A stretch of DNA of 64,000 bases from Scylla paramamosain (GCF_035594125.1 NC_087198.1:1090599-1154598), one strand, 5' to 3'; positions 48,686-63,550 are shown, counted from the stretch's first letter. Numbers and translations are program-made. Notes: generated by a model not told the origin, from the letters alone.

Positions 48686-50524
48686 ATACATTTTCAGTAA
48701 TTTTGTTTTGGATTCCCATATAGAGTGAGTTCCTTATTATTTATCGTTTTGGTGCCTAACATGCTGAAAAACACTCAAAAGACAGATTTCTGGTAAGGTC
48801 GTTTAATTTCCTCATATAGGAGGCTTTGCATGCACTTTAGGGTTTGGTACATAACATTCCGAAAAAAAAAAAGCTTAAATTAACTTTTTTGATAATATTC
48901 TTTGGTTCATAAAATTTTCCTGAATTTTCCCAGAATTTTGGCATCTCGGTACCTATGAAGATGAAAATAAAAAATTCCTATTTTTTTCTAAATATAGAGT
49001 GTTATTTGTGGGTTTTAGCTTTTTGGTACTTAGGGAACTTAAAAAAAACACTCATAATCCACGTTTTTCGTAATGTCCTTCTGTTTCCCAAACATAATGT
49101 TCTTTGCATGTATTTAAGCGTTTTTTAGAGATAACATGATAAAAAACACCCAAATTACACGTTTTTGGTAGTGTTATTCTGTTTCTCCATAAAGTTTGTT
49201 TTGCATGCGTTTTAGCGGTTTTGTATATAAGGAGCTCAAAAACATTTAAAGACAAGTTCTTGGTAAAAATTGGTTTTATTCCAATGAAAAGTGATTGCCC
49301 TGCTTTTTAGAGCTTTATTGCCTATCACGCTCAAAAACATTCAAAGGACATTTTTCTAAAAATGTCATGATTTCCCATATAAATCTGGTTTCGCATGAAA
49401 TTTGCGTTTTTAGTAACTAAGAATATGAAAAACACTCAAAACACACGAATTGGGTAAGGTTGTTCTGTTTCTCAATTAAGAGTGTTTTTCATGAGTTTCA
49501 TCATTTTGGTATCTAGGAAACTTTTCCATATACACGTGTTTTTGCGTTTTTTGCCTTGTTGTTCTTTTGAACATACACTCATTATAAACTTTTCTCGCAA
49601 TGTCCCTCTGTTTTCCAATATAGAGTGCTTTGTATCAAGTTTAGCATTTTTTTGTAGGTAACAAGCTCAAAAACACTCAAAATATACCTTTTTGGTAGTG
49701 TTTTTTCTATTTCTTGATATTGGTTGGTTTGCATCCATTTTAGCGTTTTTCTACGTAAAACACTGGGAAGACACGTTTTCAGTATTTTTTTTTTGGGGGG
49801 GATTCCAATATAAAGTGAGTTCCTTATTTATTTATCTTTTTGGTGCCTAACATTCTGAAAAACACTCAAAAGACAGATTTCTTTTAAGGTCGTTTAATTT
49901 CCTCATATAGGCGGCTTTGCATGCACTTTAGGGTTTGGTATATAACAGTCCGAGAAAAAAAATACTAAAATTAACTTTTTTGATAATTTTCTTTTATCAT
50001 ATAATAGCCCGGAATTTCCCCAGAATTTTGGCATTTCGGTATCTATGAAGATGATTAACAAAAAAATAAATAAATCCTATTTTTATATTTTTTATTTATT
50101 TAGTTTTTCTAAATAAAGAGAGTTATTTATGGGTTTTAGCTTTTTAATACTTAAGGAACTTAAAAACACTCATAATACATATTTCTCGTAATGTCCTTTC
50201 GTTTCCCAAACATAAGGTTCTTTGCATGTATTTAAATACATGTTTTTTGGTAATGTTATTCTTTTTGTCCATAAAAGGTGTTTTGCATGCATTTTAGCGT
50301 TTTGGTATGTAATGATCTCAAAAACACCTAAAATCAAGTTCTTGGTAAAAGTTGGTTTTATTCCCATGTAATGTGATTGGCCTACTTTTTAGTGGTTTAT
50401 TGCCTAACCCTCTCAAAAACACTCGAAAGACATTTTCTGGTAATATTATTTTTTTCCCGCATGGAATTTGGGGTTTTGGTAACTAAAAATGTGAAAAACA
50501 CTCAAAATACAGGCATTTAGTAAG

Positions 50525-50690
50525 GTTGTTCTGTTTTTTAATTAAAAGTGTTATTCATGAGCTTCAATATTTTGGTATGTAAGAAACTTCTCTAATACAC
50601 ACATTTGCTAAGGTAGTTCTGTTTCTCAATTAAAAGTGTTATTCATGAGTTTCAGCATTTTGGTATGTAAGAAACTTCTTTATGTACACG
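50525..50690 (+). repeat. Tandem duplication inside M4 (fourth copy)
   Basis: The phrase 'ttggtatgtaagaaactt' occurs twice, first followed by 'ctctaatacacacattt' and then by 'ctttatgtacacgag', as in the right-arm copy. It ties the 49.8-51.2 kb segment to 24.1-25.6 kb. Confidence 0.8.
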
Positions 50691-53600
50691 AGTTTTTGAG
50701 TTTTTTGCCTTGTGGTTCTTGTGAAACTATAAAACACTCATTATACACATTTCTTGTAATGCCTTTTTCTTTCCTAATATAGAGTGCGTTTCATCCATTT
50801 TCGAAATTTTTTCTTGGTAACAAGCTCAAAAACACATAAAAATATATCTTTTTGGTAATGTTATTCTATTTCTTCATATTGGTTGGTTTGCATCCGTTTT
50901 AGCGTTTTTCTACATAAATCACTGAAAAGACACGTTTTCAGTAATATTGTTGAAATTGCTGAAAAAAAAACACTCAAAAGACAGGTTTCTGGTAAATTCG
51001 AGTAATTTCTCCATATAAGTGGCTTTGCATGCACTTCAGGGTTTGGAACATAACTCCGGAAAAAAGCTAAGATTATTTTTTTCATAATGATTTTTTTTTA
51101 CAAAATTTCCCTGCATTTTTCCAGAATTTGGTATCTCGGTACCTATGAAGATGAATAACAATTTTTTTTTCTCTATAAAGTATTATTTGTGAGTTTTAGC
51201 TTTTTGGTAATTAAGGAACTTAAAAGCACTCATAATACATGATTTTCGTAATGTCCTTTTCTTATACAAACATGGGTTCTTTACATGTATTTAAGCGTTT
51301 TTATAGGTAACATGATCAAAAACATTCAGAATACATATTTTTGGTAATGTTATTCTGTTTCTCCATAAAGGGTGTTTTTACATGCGTTTTAGCGTTTTGG
51401 TATGTAAGGAGTTAAAAAATTACTTAAAGGCAAGTTCTTCGTAAAAGTTGGTTTTATTCCCAAGTAATGTGATTGTTCTGCTTTTTAATGCTTTGTTGCT
51501 TCACGCTTAAAAACACTCAAAAGACATTTTTCTGGTAGTCATTTTTTTTCCAACATAAAGCTAGTTTCGCATGTAATTTGGCAATTTCGTAACTATGAAT
51601 GTGAAAAACTCAAAATACACAATTTGGTAGGGTAGTTCTGTTTCTCGATTGAAAGTGTTTTTCATGCATTTCATCATTTTTGTATGTAAGAAACTTCTCT
51701 ATATACACAAGTTTTTGCGTTTATTGCCTTGTGGTTCTTGTTAAACTATAAAACACTAATTGTACACGTTTCTCGTAATGTTCTTTTGTTTCCTAATATA
51801 GAGTGTTTTCCATCCATTTTTGCATTTTTTGTAGGTAACAAGCATAAAAACACTCAAAATGTATCTTTTTGGTAATGTTATTCTATTTCTTCACATTGGT
51901 TGGTTTGCATCTGTTTTAGCTTTTTTCTTCGTAAATCTCTGAAAAGACTCGTTTTCAGTAATTTTGTTCAAATTAATTCTCGTACAGGTTTCTGGTAAAA
52001 TTGTGTAATTTTCCCATATAGGTGGCTTTGCATGCACCTTAGGCTTTGGTACATAACTCCGGAAAAAAGCTAAAATTATTTTTTTTATATAATTTTTTTC
52101 TTTACCTAATTTCCCTGAATTTTGCCAGAATTTTGGCATCTCGGTACCTATGAAGATGAAAAACAAAAACAAAAAATTTTGTATTCATTTATTTTTTTTT
52201 TCTCTATAAAGCGTGTTATTTGTGTGTTTTAGCTTTTTGGTACTTAAGGAACCTAAAAACTCTCATAATACACAATTTTCGAAATATCCTTTCGTTTCAC
52301 AAACATAGGGTTCTTTGCATGTATTTTAGCGTTTTTATAGCTAACATTATCAAAAATACTTAAAATTCATGCTTTTGGTAATGTTATTTTGTTTTTCCAT
52401 AAAAGGTGTTTTGCATGCGTTTTAGCGTTTTGTTATATAAGGAGTTAAAAACACTTAAAGGCATATTTTTGGTAAAAGTTGGTTTTATTCCCACGTAATG
52501 TGATTGTTCTGCTTTTTAGTGCCTTGTATATCACGCTCTAAAACACTCACAAGACACTTTTCTGGTAATGTCATTTTTTTCCCACATAAAACTAATTTCA
52601 CTTGTAATTTCGGATTTTCGTAACTAAGAATGTGAAAAACACTCAAAATACTCACATTTGGTAAGATAGTTCTGTTTCTCAATTAAAAGTCTTATTGATG
52701 AGTTTCAGCATTTTGGAATATAAGAAACTTCTTTATATACACGAGTTTTTGCGTTTTTTGCCTTGTGGTTCTTGTGAAACTATAAAACACTCATTATACA
52801 CGTTTCTTGTAATGTCCTTTTGCTTCCCAATATAGAGTGCTTTCCATCCATTTTCGCGTTTTTTGTAGGTAACAATTTCAAAAACACTCAAAATATACCT
52901 TTTTGGTAATTTTATTCTATTTCTTCATTTTGGTTGGTTTGCATCCGTTTTAGCGTTATTGTACGTAAAACTCCGAAAAGACACGTTTTCAGTAATTGTG
53001 TGTTGGATTCCCATATAGATTGACTTCCTTGGGTTTTATCGTGTTGGTTCCTAACATGCTGAAAAACACTCATAAGACAGTTTTTTTGGCAAAGAGGTTT
53101 AATTTTTCCATATAGGTGGCTTTGCATGCACTTTAGGGGTTTGGTACATAACAGTCCGAAAAAAAAAAAGCTAAATTTATTTTTTTTGATAATGTTCTTA
53201 TTTCATATAATTTCCTGAACTTTGAACGAATTTTGGCACCTCGTTACCTGTGAATATGAATAAGAATGAAAAAAAAAATATCGTATTTTTTTTTATTTCT
53301 TTATTTATTTTTTCTCAATAAAGAGTGTAATTTGTGGCTTTTAGCTTTTTTTGTACTTAATGAGCTTAAAAACACTCATAATACACTTTTCTCGTAATGT
53401 CCTTTCGTTCCCAAAAATAGGGTTGTTTGCATGTACTTAAGCGTTTTTATTGGTAACATGATCAAAAACACTCAAAAAACATGTTTTTGGTAATGTTATT
53501 CTGTTTCACAACATAGTGTATTTTGCATGCGTTTTAGTGTTTTGGTATATAAGGAGCTCAAAAACACTTATAAGCAAGTCCTTATTAAAAATTGGTTTTA

Positions 53601-55851
53601 TTCCAATGTAATATCATTGCCCTGCTTTTTAGTGCTTTATTACCTAACACGCAGAAAAACACTCATCAGACATTTTTCTGGTAATGTTATTTTTTTCCCA
53701 CATAAAGCTGGTTTCGCATGGAATTTGGGGTTTTGGTAACTAAAAATGTGAAAAGAACTCAAAATACACACTTTTAGTAAGATTGTTCTGTTTCTCAATT
53801 AAGAGTGTTGTTTATGAGATTCAGCATTTTGGTATCTAGGAAACTTCTTCATATACACTAGTTTATGCATTTTTTGCCTTGTGGTTCTTTTGAACTATTA
53901 AACACTCATTATACACTTTTCTGGCAATGTCCTTTTCTTTCCCATTATAGAGTGCTTTACATCAATTTTCGTGTTTTTTTTTATAGGTAACAAGCTAAAA
54001 AACATTCAAAATATACCTTTTTGGTAATGTTTTTCTATTTCTTTATATTGGTTTGTTTGCATCCGTTTTAGCGTTTTTCTATGTAAAACACTGAGAAGAC
54101 AAGTTTTCAGTAACTTTTTTTTTTTAATTCCCATATAGAGTGACTTCCTTATTATTTATTGCTGAAGAACACTCAAAAGAGAGATTTCTGATAAGGTCGT
54201 TTAATTTCCTCATATAGGAGGCTTTGCATGCACTTTAGTGTTTGGTACATAAGTCCCCCCCACAAAAAGCTAAAATTAACTTTTTTGATAATATTCTTTT
54301 ATCATATAATTGCGCTGAATTTTTACCAGAATTTTGGCATTTCGGTACCTATGAAGATAAATAAAAAAAAAACTATTTTTTTTATTTTTTATTTATCTAT
54401 TTATTTTTTCTCAATGAAGAGTGTTATTAATTTTATGGGATTTACCTTTTTGGTACTTAAGGAACTTAAAAACACTCATAATACGCGTTTCTTGTAATGT
54501 CCTTTCGTTTCCCAAACAAAAGGTTCTTTGCATATATTTAAGCGTTTTTATAGATAACATGATCAAAAACACTCAAAATACTAGGTTTTGGTAACGTTAT
54601 TCTGTTTCTCCATAAAGTGTGTTTTCCATGCGTTTTAGCAGTTTTGTATATAAGGAGCTCAAAAACACTTATGGCAAGTTCTTGGTAAAAAATGATTTTA
54701 TTCTAATGTAATGTGATTGCCCTGCTTTTGAGTGGTTTATTACCTATCACGCTGAAAAACACTCAAAAGACACTTTTCTGGTAAATTCTTTTTTTTCCCC
54801 ACAAAGCTATTTTCGCATGTAATTTGGGGTTTTTGGTAACTAAGAATGTGAAAAACACTTAAAATCCACGCATTTAGTAAGGTTGTTCTGTTTCTCAATT
54901 AAGAGTGTTATTCATTTTGGTATCTAGGAAATCTCTCCATATACACGAGTTTTTGCGTTGTTTGCTTTGTGGTTCTTTTGAACTATAAAACACTCATTAT
55001 ACACTTTTCTTGCAATGTCCTCTTGTTTCCCAATATAGAGTGCTTTGCATCAATTTTCGCGTTTTTGTAGGTAAAAAGATCAAAAACACTCAAAATATAC
55101 CTTTTTGGAAACGTTTTACTATTTCTTGATATTGGTTGGTTTGCATCCATTTTAACGTTTTTCTACGTAAAACACTGAGAAGACACGTTTTCTGTAACTT
55201 TGTTTTGGATTCCCATATAGAGTAAGTTTCTTATTATTTATCGTCTCGGTGCCTAACATGCTAAAAAACACACAAAACACAGATTTCTGGTAAGATCGTT
55301 TAATTTGCTCATAATGAAGGCTTTGCATGCACTTTAGGGTTTGGTACATAAGTCCGAGCAAAAAAAGCTGAAATTAACTTTTTTGATAATATTCTTTTAT
55401 CACATAATTGGCCTGAATTTTCCCAGAATTTTGTCATCTCGGTACCTATGAAAATGAATAACCTATGAAAATGTATATAAAAAAATCATATTTATTTTAT
55501 TTTTTTATTATATATTTTTTAGCTTTTTGGTACTAAAGGAACTTAAAAAAACATTCATAATACATGTTTCTCGTAATGTCCTTTCGTTTCCCAAATATAA
55601 GGTTCTTTGCATGTATTTAAGCGTTTTTATAAATAACATGATCAAAAACACTGAAAATACATGTATTTGGTAATGTTTTTCTGTTTCTCCATCAAATGTA
55701 TTTTGCATGCGTTTTAGAGTTTTGGTATATAAGGAGCTCAAAAACACTTAAAGGCATGTTCTTGGTAAAATTTGGTTTTATTCCCATGTAATGTGATTGC
55801 CCTGGCTTTTAGTGCTTTATTTTCATAACACGCTCAAAAAATACTAAAAAA

Positions 55852-55858
55852 ACATGCA
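55852..55858. other. Type A junction (plus to minus), example
   Basis: Forward M3 stops within its first 17-20 bp and reverse M8 takes over at 'catgcaaagcctcc'. The same join occurs near 1285, 19687 and 63102, and as the reverse complement near 13509, 29940 and 37440. No long homology is visible at the point of join, only two or three shared bases. Confidence 0.8.
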
Positions 55859-56337
55859 AAGCCTCCCATATGAGGAAATTAAAGACCTTACCAGAAATCT
55901 GTCTTTTGAGTGTTTTTCAGCTTGTTAGGCACCAAAAAGATAAATAATAAGGAACTCACTCTATGTGGGAATCCAAAAAAAATTACTGAAAATGTGTCTT
56001 CTCAGTGTTTTACGTAGAAAAACGTTGAAATTGATGCAAACCAACCAATATTAAGAAGCAGAAAAACATTACCAAAAATATATATTTTGAGTGTTTTTGA
56101 GCTTGTTACCTACAAAAAAAAAAAAAAAACGCAAAAAATTGATACAAAGCACTCTATATTGGGAAACAAAGGGACATTGCGAGAAAAGTGTATAATGAAT
56201 GTTTTATAGTTCAAAAAAACACAAGGCAAGAAACGCAAAAACTCGTGTATATGGAGAAGTTTCCTAGATACCAAAATGCTGAAACTCATGATTAACACTC
56301 TTAATTGAGAAACAGAACAACCTTACTAAATGCGTGT
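55853..56337 (-). repeat. Inverted cassette, full-length form
   Basis: Reverse M8-M4 with the complete M4 ('ggagaagtttcctagatacc'). It is flanked by plus-oriented M2 on both sides, as in the other copies. The LINE-equivalent site (near 55928) is uninterrupted. Together with 54.0-55.85 kb it repeats the order of 16.7-20.0 kb. Confidence 0.85.
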
Positions 56338-57761
56338 CAAAAACACTAAAAGGCAGGTCCTTCGTAAAAGTTAGTTTTATTTCCATGTAATGTGATTGCT
56401 CTGCTTTTTAGTGCTTTATTGCCTAACAGTCTCAAAAACACTCAAAGTCACTTTTCTGGTAATGTCATTTTCCCATATAAAGCTAGTTTCGCATGGAATT
56501 TGGGATTCTGGTAACTAAGAATGTAAAAAAAACACTCAAAATACACGCATTCAGTAAGGTTGCTCTGTTTCTTGATTAAGAAAGTTATTCATGAGTTTCA
56601 GGATTTTGGTATCTTGGAAACTTCTCCACACATACGAGTTTTTGCGTTTTTTGCCTTGTGATTCTGGTGAAACTATAAAACACTCATTATACACGTTTTT
56701 CGTTATGGCCTTTTTTTTCCTAATATACAGTGCTTTCCATCCATTTTTGTGTGTTTTTTTTTATGTAACAAGATCAAAAACACACAAAATATACTTTTCT
56801 GGTAATATTATTCTTTTTTTTTTTCATATTGGTTGGTTTGCATCCGTTTTAGCGTGTTTCTACGTAAATCTTTTAAAAGACACGTTTTCAATAATTTTGT
56901 TTTGGATTTCCATATAGAGTGACTTTCATATTATCTATCGTTTTGGTACCTAACATGCGAAAAAAAAACACTCAAAAGACAGGTTTCTTGTAAAGTCGTT
57001 AAATTTTCCGAAATAGGTGGCTTTGCATACACTTTATGGTTTGGTACATAACTCCGAAAAAAGGTAAAATTATCTTTTTCGATAATGTTCTTTTTTCCAC
57101 ATAATTTCCCTGAATTTTGAAAGAATTTTGGCATCTTGGTACCTATGAACATCAATAACAAAAAAATAAAAATGCTATTTTTTTTTTCTCTATAAAGAGT
57201 GTTATTTGTAGGTTTTAACGTTTTGGTACTTAAGGAACTTAAAAACATTCATAATACACATTTCTCGTAATGTCCTTTCGTTTCCCAAATATAGGGATCT
57301 TTGCATGTATTTAAGTGTTTTTATAGGTAACATGATAAAAAAAACACTCAAAAACACTTGTTTTCAGATAATGTTATTCTGCTTCTCCATAAAGGAGTCT
57401 TTTGCATGCGTTTTAGCGATTTGTTATGTAAGGAGCTGAAAAACACTTCAAGGCAAGTTCTTGGTAAAAGTTGGTTTTATTCCAATGTAATATGATTGCC
57501 CTGCTTTTTAGTGCTTTATTGCCTAACACGTTCAAAAACACTCAAAAGACACTTCTGGTAATGTCAGTTTTTTTTTTTTTCACACATAAAGCTAGTTTCG
57601 CATGTTATTTGGGGTTTTGCTAAGAATGTGAAAAAAAAACACTCAAAATACACGCATTTGGTAATGTTGTTCTGTTTCTCAATTAAGACTGTTATTCATG
57701 AGTTTCAGCAATTTGGTATCTAAGAAACTTCTTTATATACACGAGTTTTTGCGTTTTTTGC

Positions 57762-57785
57762 CTTGTGGTTCTTGTGAACCACAAG
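57762..57785 (+). repeat. Hairpin variant of M4, copy 3
   Basis: Perfect 10-bp arms 'cttgtggttc' and 'gaaccacaag' with a 'ttgt' loop. It is the direct-duplication partner of copy 1. Confidence 0.85.
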
Positions 57786-58014
57786 TTTTTTTGCCGGAAA
57801 ATAATAAGACACTCATTATACACGTTTCTCGTAATGTACTTTTCTTTCCCAATAGGGAGTGCTTTGCATCCATTTTCGCGTTTTTTGTTCAAAGCTCAAA
57901 AACACTCAAGATATACCTTTTTGGTCATGTTATTCTATTTCTTCATATTGGTTGGTTTGCATCCGTTTTAGCGTTTTTCTACGTAAAACAACGAAAAGAC
58001 ACGTTTTCAGTCAT

Positions 58015-58045
58015 TTTGTTTTCGATTCCCAAAGAATATTGCCAG
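58015..58045 (+). repeat. Monomer-skipping join M7 to M9, copy 2
   Basis: 'gttttcgattcccaaagaat' runs into 'attgccagaattttgg', the partner of the join at 41270-41300. Confidence 0.8.
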
Positions 58046-60520
58046 AATTTTGGCATCTTACTACCTAATGAAGATGAATAAAAAAAAAAATTATTTTATT
58101 TTTTTCTCTATAAAGAGTGTTAATTGTGAGTTTTAGCTTTTTTGGTACTTAAGGAACTTAAAAACACTCATAATAGACGTTTCTCGTAATGTCCTTTCGT
58201 TTCCCAAATATAAGGTTCTTTGCATGTATTTAAGCGTTTTTATAAATAACATGATCAGAAACACTCAAATTACATGTTTTTGCTAATGTCTGTCCATAAA
58301 GGTTGTTTTGCATGCGTTTTAGTTTTTTGGTATGTATGGAGTTACAAAAAACACTTAAAGGTAAGTTCTTCGTAAAAGTTGGTTTTATTCCCATGTAATG
58401 TGATTGTTCTGCTTTTTAGTGCTTTGTTGCACATCACGCTCAAAAACACTCAAAACACACTTTTCTGGTAATATCATTTTTTTTTTTTTTTTCCCATATA
58501 AAGCTAGTTTCGCATGTAATTTGGGATTTTCGTAACTAAGAATGTGAAATACACTCAAAATACACACATTTGGTAAGGTAGTCCTGTCTTTCTATTAAAA
58601 GTGTTATTCATGCATTTCAGCATTTTGGTATGTAAGAAACTTCTCTATATACACGAGTTTTTGCGTTTTTTGCCTTGTGGTTCCTGTGAAATTATAAAAC
58701 ACTCATTATACAAGTTTCTCATAATGTTCTTTTGTTTCCCAATATAGAGTGCTTTCCATCCATTTTCGCATTTTTTTGTAGGTAACAAGCTGAAAAACTC
58801 TCAAAATATATCTTTTTGGTAATGTTATTCTATTTCTTCATATTGGTTGGTTTGTTTCCGTTTTAGCGTTTTTCTTCGTAAATCACTGAAAAGACACGTT
58901 TTCAGTAATATTGTTGAAATTGCTGAAAAACACTCAAAAGACAGATTTCTGGTAAAGTCGTGTAATTTCCCCATATAGGTGGCTTTGCATGCACTTCTGG
59001 GTTTGGTACATAATTCCGGAAAAAAGTTAAATTTTTTTTATAATGTTTTTTTTTACATAATTTCGCTGAATTTTGCCTGAATTTTGGCATCTTCATACCT
59101 ATATAGATGAATAAAAAAAATCTATTTTTTTTAGTTATTTATTTTTTCTCTCTTTCTGGGTTTTAGTTTTTTGGTACTTAAGGAACTTAAAAATAATCAT
59201 AATACACGATTTTCGTAATGTCCTTTCGTTTAACAGACATAGGGTTCTTTGCATGTATTTAAGCGTTTTTATAGGTAACATGATCAAAAACACAAAATAC
59301 ATGTTTTGGTAATGTTATTCGGTTTCTCCATAAAGGGTGTTTTGCATGCGTTTTAGCGTTTCGGTATGTAAGGAGTTAAAAACACTTAAAGGCAAGTTCT
59401 TCGTAAAAGTTGGTTTTATTCCTATTTAATGTGATTATTCTGCTTTTTAGTGCTTTGTTACATATCACACTCAAAAACACTCAAAAGACACTTTTAGATA
59501 ATGTCATTTTTTTCCCACATAAGGCTAGTTTCACATGTAATTTGGGATTTATGTAACTAAGAATGTGAAAAACACTCAAAATACACACATTTGGTAAGGT
59601 AGTTCTGTTTTTCCATTAAAAGTGTTATTCATGAGTTTTAGCGTTTTGGTATATAAGAAACTTCTCTATATACACGAGTTTTTGCGTTTTTTGTCTTGTG
59701 GTTCTTGTGAAACTATAAAACAATCATTACACACGTTTCTCTAAATGTCCTTTTGCTTCCCAATATAGAGTGCTTTCCAAATATATGCGCGTTTTTTTGT
59801 AGGTAAAAAGCTCAAAAACACCTTTTGGTAATGTTATTCTATTTCTTTATATTTGTTGGTTTGCATCCGTTTTAGCGTTTTTCTACGTAAAACACTGAAA
59901 AGACACGTGTTCAGTAATTTTGTTTTTGATTCACATATTGACTGACTTCCATATTATTTATCGTTTTGGTGCCTAACATGCTGAAAAACACTGAAAAGAC
60001 AGGTTTCTGGTAAAGTCGTTTAACTTCCTTATGGAGGTGGCATGCACTTTAGAGTTTGGTACATAACAATCTGAAAAAGAGCTATAATTAACTTTTTTGA
60101 ATAATGTTCTTTTTTCCAGATAAATTCCCTGAATTTTGGCAGAATATTGGCATCTTGGTAAAATGTGAAAATCAATATAAAAAAAAGCTATTTTTATTTA
60201 TTTATTTTTTTCTCTATAAAGAGTGTTATTTGTGGGTTTTAACGTTTTGGTACTTAAGGAACTTAAAAACGGACCTAATACACGTTTCTCGTAATGTCCT
60301 TTCGTTTTCCAAACATAGGGTTCTTTGCATGTATTTAAGCGTTTTTGTAGGTAACATGATCAAAAACACTTAAAACACATGTTTTTAGTAATGTTATTCT
60401 GCATCTCCATAAAGTAGTTTTTTGCATGCGTTTTAGCGTTTTGGTTTGTAAGGTCAAAAACACTTCAAGGCAAGTTCTTGGTAAAAGTTGGTTTTATTCC
60501 CATGTAGTATGTTTGCCCTG

Positions 60521-60534
60521 TTTTTTTTTTTTTT
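60521..60534 (+). repeat. Poly-T tract at the site homologous to the TA microsatellite
   Basis: Fourteen T follow 'gtttgccctg', and M2 resumes as 'gtgattaattg'. It is the duplicate of the position that holds (TA)159 at 46123. Confidence 0.8.
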
Positions 60535-60773
60535 GTGATTAATTGTCTAACATGCTCAAAAACACTCAAAAGACACTTCTAATAATGTCATTTTTTTTCC
60601 AACATAGTTTCGCGTGCTCTTTCGGGTTTTTCTAACTATGAATGTGAAAAACAATCAAAATACACGCATTTGGTAAGGTTGTTCTGTTTCTTAATTAATA
60701 TTGTTATTCAAGAGTTTAAGCATTTTGGTATCCAAGAAACTTCTTTATATACACGAGTTTTTGCGTTTTTTGC

Positions 60774-60797
60774 CTTGTGGTTCTTGTGAACCACAAG
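60774..60797 (+). repeat. Hairpin variant of M4, copy 4
   Basis: Perfect 10-bp arms with a 'ttgt' loop. It is the duplication partner of copy 2 at 46679, and shares with it the following 'tgctcaaaaataataa'. Confidence 0.85.
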
Positions 60798-63101
60798 TTT
60801 TTTTGCTCAAAAATAATAAAACACTCATTATACAAGTTTCTCGTAATGTCCTTTTGTTTCCCAATAGGGAGTGCTTTGCATCCATTTTCGCGTTTTTTGT
60901 AGGTAACAAGCTCAAAAACACTCAAAATGTACCTTTTTGGTAATGTTATTTTATTTCTTCCTATTGGTTGGTTTGCATCCGTTTTAGCGTTTTTCTACGT
61001 AAAACACCGAAAAGACACGTTTTCAGTAATTTTGTTTTAGATTCCCATATAGAGTAACTTGCATGTTATTTACCGTTATGGTGCCTAACAAGTTGAAAAA
61101 CACTCATAAGACAGTTTTCTGGCAAAGACGTTTAATTTCCCCATATAGGTGGCTTTGCATGCACTTTAGGGTTTGGTACATAACAGTACGAAAAAAAAAG
61201 CTAAATTTAACTTTTTTGATAATGTTCTTATTTCACATAATTTCCTGAATTTTGCCCAAATTTTGGCATCTCGGTACCTGTCAAGATGAAAAGAAAGAAA
61301 AAAATATCGTATTTTTTTATTTATTTTTTTTTCTCAATAAAGAGTGTTATTTGTGGCTTTTAGCTTTTTGATAAATAATGATCTTAAAAACACTCGTAAT
61401 AAACGTTTCTCGCAATGTCCTTTAATTTCCTAAAAATAGGGTTCTTTGCATGTATTTAAGCGTTTTTATTGGTAACATGATCAAAAACACTCAAAATATA
61501 TGTTTTTGGTAATGCTATTCTCTTTCTCCATAAAGTGTGTTTTCCATGCGTTTTAGCGCAAAACACTTAAAGGCAATTTCTTGGTAAAAAATTATTTTAT
61601 TGCCATGTAAAGTTCTTCCCATGCTTTTTAGTGCTTTATTGCCTATCAAGCTCAAAAACACTTAAAAGACACTTTTCTGGTAATGTCATTTTTTTCCCAC
61701 ATAAAGCTGGTTTCGCATGCAATTTGGGATTTTGGTAACTAAGAATGTGAAAAGCACTCAAAATACACGTATTTAGTAAAGTTGTTCTCTTTCTGTTTTA
61801 GCGTTTTTATAGATAACATGATCAAAAAACACTGAAAATACATGTTTTTGGTAATGTTATTCTGTTTCTCCATAAAGTTTGTATTGCATGCGTTTTAGCG
61901 GTTTGGTATATAAGGGGATAAAAAACACTTAAAGGCAAATTCTTCGTAAAGGTTGGTTTTATTCCCATTTAATGTGATCGTTCTGCTTTGTTGCATATCA
62001 CGCTGAAAAACACTCAAAAGACACTTTTCTGGTAATGTCATTTTTTTTCCCAAATGATGGTAGTTTCGCATGTAATTTGGCATTTTCGTAACTAAGAATG
62101 TGAAAAACACTCAAAATGCTCAATTTGGTAAGATAGTTCTCTTAATCGATTAAAAGTGTTATTCATGCATTTATTCATTTTGGTATGTAAAAAATTTCTC
62201 TATATACACGAGTTTTTGCGTTTATTGCCTTGTGATTCTTTTAAAACTATAAAACACTCATTATACACGTTTCTGGTAATGTCCTTTTGTTTCCTAATAT
62301 AGAGTGCTTTACATCGATTTTTTGCATTTTTTGTAGGTAACAAGCTCAAAAACATTCAAAATATATCTTTTTGGTAATGTTGTTCTATTTCTTCATATAG
62401 GATGGTTTCTATCCGCTTTAGCATTTTTCTACGTAAAACACTGAAAAGACACGTTTTCAGTAATTTTCTTTTGGATTCACATATTGACAGACTAACATGC
62501 TGAAAAACACTGAAAAGACAGGTTTCTGGTAAAGTCCTTTAACTTCCTTATATAGGTGGCTTTGCATGCATTTTAGGGTTTGGTAGATAACAATCCGAAA
62601 AAAAAGCTATAATTAACTTCTATGATAATATTCTTTTTTCCACATAAATTCCGTGAATTTGGGCAGAATTTTAGCATCTCGGTTTCTGTAAAGATGAATA
62701 ACCAAAAAAAAAAAAAAAAAATCCCTTTTTTTTTATTTATTTATCTTTCTAAAGAGTGTTATTTGTGGGTTTTAGCTTTTTGGTACTGAAGGAAATTAAA
62801 AATCACTCATAATACACGTTTCTCGTAATGTTCTTTCGTTTCCCAAAAATAAAGTTCTTTACATGTATTTAAGCGTTTTTATACATAACATGATCAAAAA
62901 CACTCAAAATACATGTATTTTGTAATGTTCTGTTTCTCCATAAAATGTATTTTGCATGCGTTTTAGCGTTTTGGTACGTAAGGAGCTCAAAAACACTTAA
63001 AGTTAAGATCTTGGTAAAATTTTGTTTTATTCCCATGTAATGTGATTGCCCTGGCATTTAGGGCTTTATTGCGTAACACGCTCACAAACACTTAAAAGAC
63101 A

Positions 63102-63550
63102 TGCAAAGCTTCCCATATGAGGAAATTAAAGACCTAACAAGAAATATGTCTTTTCAGTGTTTTTCAGCATATTAGGCACCAAAACGATAAATAAGGAACT
63201 CACTCTATGTGGGAATCCAAAAGAAAATTACTGAAAACGTGTCTTCTAAGTGTTTTACGTAGAAAAACGCTAAAACTGATACAAACGAACCAATATCAAG
63301 AAGCAGAATAACATTACCAAAAATGTATATTTTGAGTGTTTTTGTGCTTGTTTCCTACAAAAAAAAACGCGAAAATTGATACAAAGCACTCTATATTGGG
63401 AAAGAAAGGGACATTGCGAGAAAAGTGTATAATGAATGTTTAATAGTTCAAAAAAACCACAAGGCAAAAAACGCAAAAACTCGTGTATATGCTGAAACTC
63501 TTGAATAACACTCTTAATTGAGAAACAGAGCAACCTTACTAAATGCGTGT
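63102..63550 (-). repeat. Inverted cassette, M4-shortened form
   Basis: Reverse M8-M4 with the M4 deletion ('gtgtatatgctgaaactc') but with M5 and M6 intact, as at 36982-37440. The LINE-equivalent site near 63170 is empty. Confidence 0.85.

Larger units (their letters stand above)
56338..63101 (+). repeat. Satellite block, plus orientation, about 6 HORs
   Basis: Starts at the type B junction and runs to the type A junction near 63102. The first 5.4 kb is a direct duplicate of 39.58-47.5 kb, with fewer deletions. Near 61795 M4 ('gttctctttctg') jumps into the tail of M11 ('ttttagcgtttttataga'), and from there it copies 18.36-19.69 kb. No gene is seen. Confidence 0.85.

Noticed and set aside
49795..49801. 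Run of seven G, and similar C runs at 22084-22089 and 54255-54261
   Set aside because: They are single homopolymer changes within M7 or M8 and lack the four G tracts needed for a quadruplex.
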